NCBI GenBank assembly: GCA_036652735.1
Contig: JAVVVI010000017.1
Span: 1-43,333, forward strand
DNA: 43,333 nucleotides
Origin: JAGOGN01 sp036652735
GTDB lineage: Bacteria; Bacillota; Clostridia; Lachnospirales; Lachnospiraceae
Direction: 5' to 3'
The position numbers and the translations under genes are program-made. The notes below the pieces were generated by a model. It was given only the letters and a program-made list of their open reading frames with translations, searched no databases and was not told the origin of the DNA. This document shows, piece by piece, positions 8,182 through 16,843 of the stretch; position 1 is the stretch's first letter, and every line of letters begins with the position of its first letter.

Positions 8182-8916
8182 ATGAAATTATCAAAACGAA
8201 TGCAGGCAGTAGCCGACCTTGTTAAAAAGGGTACAATCGTTGCAGATATTGGCACGGATCATGGTTACCTGCCGATTTATTTAATTGAGGAAAAGATCAG
8301 TAAGCGTGCACTTGCAATGGATATTAATAAAGGACCTCTTGAAAGGGCAAAAGAGCATATTCACAGCCATAGGTTACAGGAATACATAGAAGTACGACAG
8401 TCTGATGGCATTACAAATCTAATACCGGGTGAAGCAGCTTCCATTATTATTGCAGGAATGGGAGGAAAGCTAATTCTAAAAATCATAGAAGAAGGAATGC
8501 TTCATCGACCTTGGATAGAGGAATTCATACTTCAGCCACAGTCAGATGTGGAACAGGTAAGAAGGTATTTGTATGCCAATGACTATGAAATTAGTAAGGA
8601 AGACATGGTATTAGAAGACGGTAAATATTACCATATTCTGAGGGCAGTACCCGGTGTTACAGGAGAAAAGGAAGAATGCAGGGACCTTTTTTTCCAATAT
8701 GGAGGTTATCTGTTAAAGAATCATCACCCGGTTCTTTTGGACTATCTAAAAAAAGAACGAGGAACATTGACAGAGATTTTAGATTGTTTAGAAAAAAAAC
8801 AGCCGGAATCTCATATTGAACAAAGAATACAAGAATTACGAACAAAAATAAAGCAGAATGAAGATGCCATGAACTACATGGATGAAGAGGAGGGCATTTA
8901 TGGAGCAGATGTATAA
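8182..8916 (+). CDS. trmK: tRNA (adenine22-N1)-methyltransferase
   Basis: A 244-residue SAM-dependent methyltransferase of the TrmK/YqfN family, which makes m1A at position 22 of tRNAs in Gram-positive bacteria. The Rossmann fold motif VADIGTDHGYLPIYL lies near residue 20, and the IIIAGMGG segment near residue 90 matches the family active-site region. The C-terminal third is a helical coiled extension. It starts 4 bases after the sigma gene stop with only a weak ribosome binding site, so it is probably translated by coupling. Its last codons overlap the next gene. The trmK position after rpoD is shared with other Firmicutes. Confidence 0.92.
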   Translation: MKLSKRMQAVADLVKKGTIVADIGTDHGYLPIYLIEEKISKRALAMDINKGPLERAKEHIHSHRLQEYIEVRQSDGITNLIPGEAASIIIAGMGGKLILKIIEEGMLHRPWIEEFILQPQSDVEQVRRYLYANDYEISKEDMVLEDGKYYHILRAVPGVTGEKEECRDLFFQYGGYLLKNHHPVLLDYLKKERGTLTEILDCLEKKQPESHIEQRIQELRTKIKQNEDAMNYMDEEEGIYGADV

Positions 8917-10552
8917 AATTACCATTGGAGACCAAATAAGAGAATATCCGGCGGGAACTCCATTTTCAGTACTTGCAAAAGAATATCAAAAAGATTACAA
9001 TGATGATATTGTACTTGTATTAATCAACAATCGTTTAAGCGAATTGACGAAGAAGATTGAAGCGGACTGCAGCCTTGAATTTATAACAACAGGTGATGAG
9101 GCGGGGAAGACAACCTATCGCAGAAGTGTAACGCTGTTAATGCAAAGAGCAATCCACAATGTGGATGAATCCCTTTCCATACGGGTACTTCATTCCATTG
9201 GACAGGGGTTTTATTGTGAGTTATCAGATGGAACCAGTATTTCCAAGGATTTCTTATTGAAATTAAAAGTGGAGATGATGAGTCTCGTTGATCAAGATCT
9301 GCCGATTATTAAGGAGAATATACATACAGAAGAAGCAATTCAACTCTTTCATGATTTAGGAATGAATGATAAAGAAAAGTTATTTCGTTATCGCTTGAAT
9401 TCTTCTGTAAATATCTATAAAATAGGTAATTATGTGGATTATTACTATGGTTATATGGTACCAAGCACCGGTTATTTAACGGTATTTGACCTAGCGGCCT
9501 ATGATGATGGATTTGTACTTCTTTTTTCGGGGAAAAACACAAGAGAAGTTGCAGAATTTAAGCCATCCGGTAAGCTGTTCCAGACCTTAAAGAAATCCTC
9601 TGAATGGGGGAAGATGTGTGGAATTGCAACACTTGGGGACTTAAATGATAAGATTGCAGAGGGTAAAATTCAGAACATTATGTTGGTGCAGGAAGCACTT
9701 ATGGAGAGAAGAATCGGAGAGCTTGCTGAAGTTCTTGCCAAAGACCGTCATAAGAAGTTTGTTATGATTGCAGGTCCGTCTTCCTCTGGAAAGACCTCCT
9801 TTTCCCATCGTTTGTCCATTCAGCTTATGGCAATGGGAATGCATCCACATCCAATTCCATTGGATGATTACTATCTGGATCGCAGGGTGACACCAAGAGA
9901 CGAGCATGGAGAGATTGATTTTGAGTGTTTGGAAGCCTTAGATGTTGAATTATTTAACCGGGATATGCAAGCACTTTTAAGCGGAGAAAAGGTGGAACTT
10001 CCTACTTTTAATTTTAAAACCGGTCAGAGAGAATATAGAGGGAATCAAATGCAGCTTGGGGAGGAAGATGTGCTGGTTATTGAAGGCATTCATGGCTTGA
10101 ATGATAAGCTGTCCCATACACTTCCGGCAGAAAGCAAATTTAAGATTTATATTAGTGCACTAACGCAGTTGAATATAGATGAACATAATTGTCTTCATAC
10201 CACAGATGGAAGACTACTTAGAAGAATTGTCAGAGATGCCAGAACAAGGAATACAACAGCACAGGAAACCATAGCAATGTGGAATTCCGTGCGTAGGGGA
10301 GAGGAAAAAAATATTTTTCCATTTCAGGAAGATGCAGATGTGATGTTTAATTCAGCATTTTTATATGAATTAGCTGCAATTAAACCCTACGCAGAACCGC
10401 TGTTATACCAGATTGATAAAAAAGCACCGGAATACAGGGAAGCAAAAAGGCTCTTAAAGTTATTAGACTATGTGCTTCCGGTTCCAAGTGAAGATGTAAG
10501 CCATAATTCACTGTTTCGTGAATTTATTGGTGGAAGCTGCTTTAACGTGTAG
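8900..10552 (+). CDS. Nucleoside (uridine-like) kinase with N-terminal TGS/threonyl-tRNA-synthetase-like domains
   Basis: A 550-residue two-part protein. Residues about 1-70 form a TGS-type ubiquitin-like fold (GDQIREYPAGTPFSVLAKEY). The next 200 residues resemble the second additional domain of threonyl-tRNA synthetase. The C-terminal half is a phosphoribulokinase/uridine-kinase P-loop domain with GPSSSGKTS at 292-300, then LDDYYLDRRVTPRDE and FNFKTGQREY, as in uridine kinases that phosphorylate nucleosides with ATP. The ATG at 8900 is preferred because AGGAGGG lies 5 bases upstream; this overlaps trmK by 17 bases. The kinase activity is likely. The role of the TGS part, perhaps RNA or nucleotide sensing, is unknown. 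Confidence 0.85.
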   Translation: MEQMYKITIGDQIREYPAGTPFSVLAKEYQKDYNDDIVLVLINNRLSELTKKIEADCSLEFITTGDEAGKTTYRRSVTLLMQRAIHNVDESLSIRVLHSIGQGFYCELSDGTSISKDFLLKLKVEMMSLVDQDLPIIKENIHTEEAIQLFHDLGMNDKEKLFRYRLNSSVNIYKIGNYVDYYYGYMVPSTGYLTVFDLAAYDDGFVLLFSGKNTREVAEFKPSGKLFQTLKKSSEWGKMCGIATLGDLNDKIAEGKIQNIMLVQEALMERRIGELAEVLAKDRHKKFVMIAGPSSSGKTSFSHRLSIQLMAMGMHPHPIPLDDYYLDRRVTPRDEHGEIDFECLEALDVELFNRDMQALLSGEKVELPTFNFKTGQREYRGNQMQLGEEDVLVIEGIHGLNDKLSHTLPAESKFKIYISALTQLNIDEHNCLHTTDGRLLRRIVRDARTRNTTAQETIAMWNSVRRGEEKNIFPFQEDADVMFNSAFLYELAAIKPYAEPLLYQIDKKAPEYREAKRLLKLLDYVLPVPSEDVSHNSLFREFIGGSCFNV

Positions 10553-10572
10553 CAGTTAATTAGATAAAAATT

Positions 10573-10910
10573 AAGCAGGGTAAATGATCGCGGCTGCAAG
10601 TGTCGAAAGACCGCAGACGAGGAAAGTCCGGGCTTCATAGGGCAGGATGCCGGATAACGTCCGGTGGAGGTGACTCCCAGGAAAGTGCAACAGAAATAAA
10701 CCGCCGGGAAACCGGTAAGGGTGGAAAGGCAGTGTAAGAGACTACCGCTTATCTGGTAACAGATAAGGCTCTGCAAACCCCATTCGAAGCAAGACCAAAC
10801 AGAAGCGTTGACGTTGCCCGCCAGCTTCAGGTAGGTCGCTTGAGATAACTGGTAACAGTTATTCTAGACAGATGATCATTCACGACATAACCCGGCTTAT
10901 CGCCCTGCTT
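10573..10910 (+). ncRNA. rnpB: RNase P RNA (bacterial type A)
   Basis: The catalytic RNA of RNase P, which trims tRNA 5' leaders. The conserved core GAGGAAAGTCCGGGCTTC lies at 10619-10636, the universally conserved ACAGAAA at 10690-10696, and CCCGGCTTA near the 3' end. The outer helix P1 pairs AAGCAGGG (10573-10580) with CCCTGCTT (10903-10910) without mismatch, which fixes both ends. Two hairpins with GGTAACAG loops are also visible. A run of seven T (10912-10918) follows directly, so the 3' end likely acts as terminator. It starts 20 bases after the kinase gene. No clear promoter is visible in that gap; one may lie inside the kinase coding end. Confidence 0.96.
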
Positions 10911-10955
10911 ATTTTTTTATATATTTGTAATTTTAGTTTGTGTTAGGAGAGTATT

Positions 10956-12665
10956 ATGAGTGCAATGCGACGGAAAAAACGACTAGGAGATATACTGATA
11001 TCGGAACACCTGTTAACACAAGAACGCTTAGATGAACTTTTGGAACAGCAAAAGGCAAGCGGAAAGCGTTTGGGAGAATTCTTAATTGAAGAAGGATATG
11101 TAGCTGAGGATGACATTGCAAAAGCATTGTCGAATCAGCTTTCTTTGGATATGATTTCATTAAATGGAGTTACGATTCAAGAAGATATTATCGCACTGGT
11201 GGACGGTACGCTTCTAAGAAAGCATACGATGGTACCATTTGAATTTAAAGACAATAACCCCAATATGGTGCGAATGGCTATGTCAGATCCAATGGACACG
11301 GTAGCCATGGACAGCTTTTCCATTATAACCAATCTTCAGGTAGAACCTGTAGTTGCAACTGCACATGATATCTTATTAACCATTGATAAATATTATGGGG
11401 ATTCGGAAGCAATGTTTGCAGTACAGCAGTATACAAAAGAACGGGCGGAGCAATTTGCCCAGGAAGAGGAAGATATTTATGGAGAGGACATTAATAATTC
11501 CCCTATAGTATTGCTGGTGAAATCCATGATTGAGCAGGCAGCCAGACAGAGAGCCAGTGATATACATATTGAAGCGCTGGAAGAAAAGGTAAGAATTCGA
11601 TATCGAATTGATGGAGTCCTTTATGAGAAATCCACTTATGATGCCCATTTATTAAGTGCCATTATTGCCCGAATCAAAATTATATCCGGTATGGATATTT
11701 CAGAAAAAAGAAAACCCCAGGATGGCCGAATTACAATGATGGTAGATCGAAAAGAATATGATATTCGCTCTTCCATATTACCAACGGTATTTGGGGAAAA
11801 ATGTGTAATGCGATTAACACAGAAACGTTTGTTGACAAAAAATAAAGAAGAATTGGGTTTGTCCGGAGAAGAACTTGAAAAATTCGACTTCCTTTTAAAA
11901 AATCCCAATGGTATTATCTTAGTTACCGGTCCTACCGGAAGTGGAAAATCCACCACGCTGTATACCGCATTAAGTCAAATTAACAAAGAAGGAATTAATG
12001 TGATTACCATAGAAGATCCGGTAGAAGCCAATGTAGATGGAGTAAATCAGGTTCAGGTGAATAATAAGGTGGAGTTAACCTTCGCAAATGCCCTGCGTTC
12101 AATTTTAAGACAGGATCCGGATGTTATTATGATTGGTGAGATTCGAGATATTGAAACAGCTCAGATTGCAGTGCGTGCTTCTATTACCGGTCATTTGGTT
12201 CTCAGTACCCTTCATACCAATAGTGCAGCGGCAACCATTACCCGCCTGGTGGATATGGGAGTAGAGACGTATTTATTATCCGATGCTATTAAAGGAATTA
12301 TTGCACAAAGATTAGTAAGAAAACTTTGTCCTCACTGTAAAAAGCCCCATTTAGCAACACCGAAAGAACAGCTTTTATTGGAGTATACCAAGGAAGGTGA
12401 GGAACTTTATATTTATGAATCAAAAGGTTGTCCTATGTGCAATAACACCGGATATTTTGGGAGAATCGGGTTATTCGAGATTATGATGGTTACACAAGGG
12501 TTAAAGCAAAGCATTGTGTCCGGTGCAACCAGTGATGAATTACAACAGATGGCATTAAGCGAAGGGATGCATACCATTAAAAAAGGTGCAATGGAATTAG
12601 TTCTTGAGGGAACCACTTCACTTACCGAGATGCTGCGTATTTGTTATGAAAACATGGAAGGATAG
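10956..12665 (+). CDS. pilB: Type IV pilus extension ATPase PilB
   Basis: A 569-residue hexameric secretion ATPase that drives pilin polymerisation. The N-terminal MshEN domain has two 24-residue c-di-GMP binding motifs, RLG...Q at residues 9-32 and 38-61, with both closing glutamines present. The core ATPase has Walker A GPTGSGKST at 325-333, an Asp box, and a Walker B region in LRQDPDVIMIGEIRD. A tetracysteine zinc site follows (CPHC then CPMC). AGGAGA precedes the ATG by 5 bases. It is the first gene of a 13-gene pilus operon beginning 45 bases after RNase P RNA. The MshEN motifs suggest direct c-di-GMP control. Confidence 0.95.
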   Translation: MSAMRRKKRLGDILISEHLLTQERLDELLEQQKASGKRLGEFLIEEGYVAEDDIAKALSNQLSLDMISLNGVTIQEDIIALVDGTLLRKHTMVPFEFKDNNPNMVRMAMSDPMDTVAMDSFSIITNLQVEPVVATAHDILLTIDKYYGDSEAMFAVQQYTKERAEQFAQEEEDIYGEDINNSPIVLLVKSMIEQAARQRASDIHIEALEEKVRIRYRIDGVLYEKSTYDAHLLSAIIARIKIISGMDISEKRKPQDGRITMMVDRKEYDIRSSILPTVFGEKCVMRLTQKRLLTKNKEELGLSGEELEKFDFLLKNPNGIILVTGPTGSGKSTTLYTALSQINKEGINVITIEDPVEANVDGVNQVQVNNKVELTFANALRSILRQDPDVIMIGEIRDIETAQIAVRASITGHLVLSTLHTNSAAATITRLVDMGVETYLLSDAIKGIIAQRLVRKLCPHCKKPHLATPKEQLLLEYTKEGEELYIYESKGCPMCNNTGYFGRIGLFEIMMVTQGLKQSIVSGATSDELQQMALSEGMHTIKKGAMELVLEGTTSLTEMLRICYENMEG

Positions 12666-12673
12666 GGTTGCAT

Positions 12674-13735
12674 ATGTTAAAAGTTGATGAATTTGTAATG
12701 GAGGCCGGTGAGCAGGGTGCAAGTGATATTCATATTGTTGCAGGACATCCGGTAAGCTACCGTATTCATGGAACCATTGTATCCCGGGATGAAACAATTC
12801 TTACAAAAGAGGAGACCACCTGTTTAATCAAGGAATATACAACCGAACAGCAGTACCATATATTTCAGGAAACAGGAGAGTTGGATTTTTCTAAGACGTC
12901 CCAAAACGGTTTAAGACTTCGTTTAAATATTTTTATGGAACAGGATTCGCCTGCCATGGCGCTTCGAATTTTGGCATCCCGAATACCATCGCCTAAAGAA
13001 TTGGGGCTTCCCAAAGTAGTAACCAATTTAATTCATCTGCGCAGAGGTCTGGTGTTAGTAACCGGTGCTACAGGAAGTGGAAAATCAACCACGCTTGCTG
13101 CATTGATTCATGAAATATCTAAGATTTTTCACAAAAATATTATCACATTAGAGGACCCCATTGAATATGTTCATACAAGGGAAGCTTCTGTTGTAAGCCA
13201 GAGAGAGATTGGAAGAGATACCCGTTCTTATGCAAATGCACTTCGGGCAGCACTTCGTCAGGATCCGGATGTGATTCTGGTAGGGGAGATGCGTGATTTA
13301 GAAACCATAGCGGCGGCAGTTACAGCAGCGGAGACGGGGCATCTAGTATTTTCCACACTCCATACAAATAATGCAGCAGCAGCAATTGATCGAATTATTG
13401 ATGTCTTTCCACCGCACCAGCAGGGTCAAATCAGGACTCAGCTTGCAGATGTCCTAGAAGGTGTGATTGCCCAACAGTTACTTCCCACCAAAGATGGTAA
13501 GGGACGGGTGGCAGCCTTTGAGATTCTTCTTGGTAATCCGGCAGTTAGAAATCTTATTCGTGAAGGGAAGACGTATCAATTGTCTACGGTAATCCAGACG
13601 GAGAAAAAATCCGGCATGCAGACCATGGATGACAGTCTTTATGAATTATACAGCAAGGATATGGTTTCTTCGGATACGATCTTAGAATATGCAGTAGATC
13701 CTACAGCAATGAAGAAGAGAACCATAAGCTTTTAA
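12674..13735 (+). CDS. pilT: Type IV pilus retraction ATPase PilT
   Basis: A 353-residue ATPase of the PilT type, which disassembles pili and powers twitching motility or DNA/surface pulling. Walker A GATGSGKST lies at 131-139. The Asp box, the Walker B region LRQDPDVILVGEMRD and the His-box STLHTNNAA follow. The C-terminal NLIREGKTYQL segment is diagnostic of PilT rather than PilB. It lacks the MshEN and zinc-site regions seen in PilB. The ATG at 12674 is used rather than a TTG at 12668, since GGG at 12665-12667 gives better spacing. It lies directly between pilB and pilC, so extension and retraction motors are co-expressed. Confidence 0.95.
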   Translation: MLKVDEFVMEAGEQGASDIHIVAGHPVSYRIHGTIVSRDETILTKEETTCLIKEYTTEQQYHIFQETGELDFSKTSQNGLRLRLNIFMEQDSPAMALRILASRIPSPKELGLPKVVTNLIHLRRGLVLVTGATGSGKSTTLAALIHEISKIFHKNIITLEDPIEYVHTREASVVSQREIGRDTRSYANALRAALRQDPDVILVGEMRDLETIAAAVTAAETGHLVFSTLHTNNAAAAIDRIIDVFPPHQQGQIRTQLADVLEGVIAQQLLPTKDGKGRVAAFEILLGNPAVRNLIREGKTYQLSTVIQTEKKSGMQTMDDSLYELYSKDMVSSDTILEYAVDPTAMKKRTISF

Positions 13736-13754
13736 GTAACTAAGGGGGGAAAAC

Positions 13755-14969
13755 ATGGCTAGATTTACCTATATTGCAGCAAATAAGAATGGAAAAGAAC
13801 GAAGAGGAACAATGGAAGCCTCTGATTATGCAAAGGCATGCCTGGAAATAAAAGCACTGGGACTTACACCCCTTGAAGTAACCGGCTCCGAAAGTATCTG
13901 GAGTAAGAGTATTCAGTTTAAGGGTAAGGCAGTGAAACCAAGAGAATTATCTATTTTCTGCAGGCAGTTTGTAAGCATTTTGCAAGCTGGAATTCCTGTT
14001 CGTGAGGCATTGTCCATGATGGTGGAACAAACAGAGAATAAAGCATTTGGAAAGGTAATCAATGAAGTTCGTGTGAGTATTGAAAAGGGTGAGGGATTGG
14101 CAGCGTCCATGCATTTGTATCCCAAGTTTTTTCCACCTCTTATGACAAGCTTGGTGGAAGCAGGAGAAGCATCCGGCAGTTTAGATCTGGCATTTACCAG
14201 ATTAGCCATTCAATTTGAAAAAGATGCAAAGCTAAAGGGAATGATTTTAAAAGCATTAATGTATCCTGTGATTCTTTTAATAACAGCATTTGCAGTTATG
14301 ATGGTAATGCTAATTAAAGTTATTCCGAATTATGTCGATATATTTAAGCAGATGGACACAGAGCTTCCGGCTATTACACAAATGGTTGTATCCGCCAGTG
14401 AATTTATGCAGAGTTATTGGTATTTTGTAGTAGTTGGGATTCTGCTTTTGATAATAGGAGTCCGTGGCTATAGTAAAACAGATAAGGGAAGGATTATTAT
14501 AGCAAAAATAGCCATACATCTACCACTATTTGGAAAATTAACGATTAAGACGGCATCGGCTAGAATGGCAAGAACGTTAAGCACAATGCTATTATCCGGA
14601 TTAAGTCTTCTGGAGGCGTTGGAAATTACAGCAAAATCCATGGAGAATGCATTGTTTAAGGATGCCATTATAATAGCAAGAGAAGATGTTGCCAGGGGGT
14701 TTTCACTGGCAGAGCCAATTAAGAACTGTGGGTTATTTCCACCATTGGTAAACCATATGATTGAGATTGGTGAAAAAACAGGAACCATGGATCAGATGCT
14801 TGAGAAACTTGCTGATTACTATGAAGAAGAAGTGGAGATTGCAACCCAGACAGTAATGGCAGCACTGGAACCAATGATTATTATCGTTATGGCGGCAATT
14901 GTAGGTATTTTAGTAGTGGCAATTATGGCGCCAATGACCTCTATGTACAATAATCTTGGGAATGTATAA
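13755..14969 (+). CDS. pilC: Type IV pilus inner-membrane platform protein PilC
   Basis: A 404-residue GspF/PilC family protein that forms the membrane platform rotated by PilB and PilT during pilus assembly. It has the usual duplicated cytoplasmic helical domains (residues about 65-190 and 265-385) separated by hydrophobic segments, plus a C-terminal membrane span. The family hallmark segments SIFCRQFVSILQAGIP and LVEAGEASGSL are repeated in the second half as MARTLSTMLLSGLSLLEA and MIEIGEKTGTM. The N-terminal ARFTYIAANKNGKERRG is also typical. AGGGGGG stands before the ATG. The gene end overlaps the upstream extension of the first pilin frame but not its chosen start. Confidence 0.95.
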   Translation: MARFTYIAANKNGKERRGTMEASDYAKACLEIKALGLTPLEVTGSESIWSKSIQFKGKAVKPRELSIFCRQFVSILQAGIPVREALSMMVEQTENKAFGKVINEVRVSIEKGEGLAASMHLYPKFFPPLMTSLVEAGEASGSLDLAFTRLAIQFEKDAKLKGMILKALMYPVILLITAFAVMMVMLIKVIPNYVDIFKQMDTELPAITQMVVSASEFMQSYWYFVVVGILLLIIGVRGYSKTDKGRIIIAKIAIHLPLFGKLTIKTASARMARTLSTMLLSGLSLLEALEITAKSMENALFKDAIIIAREDVARGFSLAEPIKNCGLFPPLVNHMIEIGEKTGTMDQMLEKLADYYEEEVEIATQTVMAALEPMIIIVMAAIVGILVVAIMAPMTSMYNNLGNV

Positions 14970-15003
14970 CAAAAAAATCATAGGGGAAGAAGGGAGGAAA
15001 GAT

Positions 15004-15474
15004 ATGAAGAAGAAAAAAGTTAACAAAAAAAATGCAGGGTTTTCCTTAGTGGAATTAATTATTGTAATTGCCATTATGGCAATCTTAGTGGGAGTCTTAG
15101 CACCACAGTACCTCGGTCATGTTGAAAAGACAAAACAGGCAACTGATATTCACAATGCAGAGGAGCTGGCAAAAGAGATAGGCGTCAGGATGGCAGAACT
15201 GGAGACAGAGGGGACTTTGCCGGACGAACTTGATCTGATGCAATGGTATCAAGTGGTTTCAAAATCCAACACAACCAGTAAAGCACACATTAAAGTAGAT
15301 ACAGTGCCGGGCTTAAAGAAATTAAAGGGAGGAAACTTTTATTATAAGGTAGAAAAAGGGCAGGTAGTGATTGCCATTGTTCCAAAAGGAATTACAAAGG
15401 CAGATCCTGAGTACGAAGTATATCCTAAGTTTGGAACAAAATCGATTGATACATATAATAAAATTTCCAATTAA
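15004..15474 (+). CDS. Type IV prepilin (major pilin 1)
   Basis: A 156-residue prepilin. A short basic leader of 12 residues ends in G12, the PilD cleavage site, followed by FSLVE with Glu at +5 and a long hydrophobic helix (LIIVIAIMAILVGVLAPQYL). The mature globular domain is small. The ATG at 15004 is chosen over 14956 because GGGAGGAAAG precedes it and the leader then has normal length. It is followed by a close paralogue at 15576. The N-terminal 45 mature residues of both are almost identical, while the C-terminal halves diverge. Being next to pilB-T-C it is likely a main structural subunit. Confidence 0.92.
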   Translation: MKKKKVNKKNAGFSLVELIIVIAIMAILVGVLAPQYLGHVEKTKQATDIHNAEELAKEIGVRMAELETEGTLPDELDLMQWYQVVSKSNTTSKAHIKVDTVPGLKKLKGGNFYYKVEKGQVVIAIVPKGITKADPEYEVYPKFGTKSIDTYNKISN

Positions 15475-15502
15475 ATAGATTCACACAGGTATAGCATAAG
15501 AA

Positions 15503-15531
15503 TTAAATCCCTTATAGGAAAAGGGGCTTAA
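15503..15531 (+). other. Small inverted repeat between the two pilin genes
   Basis: TTAA, a 2x2 mismatch, and CCCTT/AAGGG around a 7-base loop could form a short stem-loop in the 101-base gap between pilin genes. It has no T-run, so if real it is more likely an mRNA-stability or partial-attenuation element than a terminator. The stem is short and this is a weak call. The rest of the gap is AT-rich leader with the AAAGGAGAG ribosome binding site of the second pilin. Confidence 0.3.
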
Positions 15532-15575
15532 GATAAAGTAAATGTAAAAATGAAAGAATGAAAAGGAGAGAAAGT

Positions 15576-16034
15576 ATGAAAAAGCTGAAAAAAAACAATG
15601 AGGGATTCTCCCTGGTGGAATTAATTATCGTGATTGCGATTATGGCGATTTTAGTAGGAGTACTGGCACCACAATATTTGGGACATGTGGATAAAACCAA
15701 ACAGTCTACAGATATACAGAACGCAGAGTCACTGGCAACAGAGATTGGGGTTAAACTTGCAGAGGCAGAAGTGAATGGAACCTGGGTGGATGGAACAACT
15801 GTAAATTGGAATTCTGTTAAGACTAGTTCAACAGATCCAACAACACAGATCTTTAACGTAACCACAGTTCCGGTGAGCAAAAAGGATAAAAATGCAACTT
15901 TTTATTTTAAAATAGTAAATAATCAGGTTTATATTGCAATAGTCCCGAGCAACGCATCAAATAGAGATGACTATATGGTTTATCCAAGTTTTGGTGGTGG
16001 TGCTAAAACATTATATGATAAAATAAATAAATAG
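15576..16034 (+). CDS. Type IV prepilin (major pilin 2, paralogue)
   Basis: A 152-residue prepilin with a 10-residue leader cut after G10, then FSLVE with Glu at +5 and the same helix as the preceding pilin. The shared part extends through APQYLGHVDKTKQ and the NAE segment, while the remaining two-thirds differs in sequence but keeps a similar ending (YPSFGGGAKTLYDKI versus YPKFGTKSIDTYNKI). The first pilin and this one are therefore a tandem duplication with a diversified surface domain. AAAGGAGAG lies 6 bases before the ATG at 15576. They could form mixed fibres or alternative pili; sequence alone cannot decide. Confidence 0.92.
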   Translation: MKKLKKNNEGFSLVELIIVIAIMAILVGVLAPQYLGHVDKTKQSTDIQNAESLATEIGVKLAEAEVNGTWVDGTTVNWNSVKTSSTDPTTQIFNVTTVPVSKKDKNATFYFKIVNNQVYIAIVPSNASNRDDYMVYPSFGGGAKTLYDKINK

Positions 16035-16066
16035 AACCGTATTTTATGCCCGGAAAGGACCAAACT

Positions 16067-16828
16067 ATGATACCGGAAGAAATCCCAATTTATTGTGTCA
16101 TTTTTTTATATGGAATTGTAATCGGAAGTTTTTTAAATGTATGTATGGTTCGCCTGCCTTTGGGAGAGAGCGTTGTTACAACGCGCTCCCACTGCATGCA
16201 GTGTGGCCATTTGTTAAAGTGGTATGAATTAATTCCAATTGTAAGCTATGTGATGCTTCTGGGCAGATGCAAAGTCTGCAAAGAAAAAATATCACCCCGT
16301 TATCCCATTATTGAAGGGGTGAATGGAGGTATTTATGTAGGTATTTTTTTAGTGAATGGAATGAATCTAAGCAGTGTGTTGTACTGCCTTCTTTTTTCCA
16401 TACTTTTGGTAGCAAGTGTAATCGACTTTACAAGCTATGAGATTCCCAATGGCTGCAGTATCCTGATTCTTATATTAGGATTGATCCATGTTGGGTTGGA
16501 TTTTTCAAACTGGGGTTATTACCTGGTTGGTTTTTTTTCAGTAAGTTTCGTATTGGAACTTATTTTATTAATTTCAAAAGGAAGAGCAATGGGTGGGGGA
16601 GACGTGAAATTAATGGCTGCCTGTGGATTGCTCCTGGGATGGGATAAAATTGTACTGGGGTTTTTGTTTGCATGTGTTCTGGGTGCAGGTTTACATCTTA
16701 TAAGAATGAAGTTTTTTCATGCAGGGAAGAGGCTGGCAATGGGACCCTATTTATCCATTGGTGTAATGTGTGCCGCACTATGGGGCAGACAGATTATGGA
16801 CTGGTATTTTGGCTTATTAATTTTATAA
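16067..16828 (+). CDS. pilD: Prepilin peptidase / N-methyltransferase PilD
   Basis: A 253-residue membrane aspartyl protease that removes prepilin leaders and methylates the new N-terminus. The N-terminal domain has GSFLNVCMVRLP and four zinc-type cysteines (C43, C46, C68, C71), which accompany the methylase function. The two catalytic aspartates are D120 (VIDFTSYEIPN) and D179 in the GGGDVK motif. Six to eight hydrophobic segments are present. The ATG at 16067 is preferred to one at 16046 because GGAAAGGA lies upstream of it. It should process the two pilins and the four minor pilins in this operon. Confidence 0.95.
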   Translation: MIPEEIPIYCVIFLYGIVIGSFLNVCMVRLPLGESVVTTRSHCMQCGHLLKWYELIPIVSYVMLLGRCKVCKEKISPRYPIIEGVNGGIYVGIFLVNGMNLSSVLYCLLFSILLVASVIDFTSYEIPNGCSILILILGLIHVGLDFSNWGYYLVGFFSVSFVLELILLISKGRAMGGGDVKLMAACGLLLGWDKIVLGFLFACVLGAGLHLIRMKFFHAGKRLAMGPYLSIGVMCAALWGRQIMDWYFGLLIL

Positions 16829-16843
16829 AAGGTAGGAAAAAGA

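Noticed and set aside
10911..10955. A c-di-GMP riboswitch ahead of the pilus operon, as known for some clostridial pilin genes
   Set aside because: Only 45 AT-rich bases separate rnpB from pilB, too short for either c-di-GMP riboswitch class.
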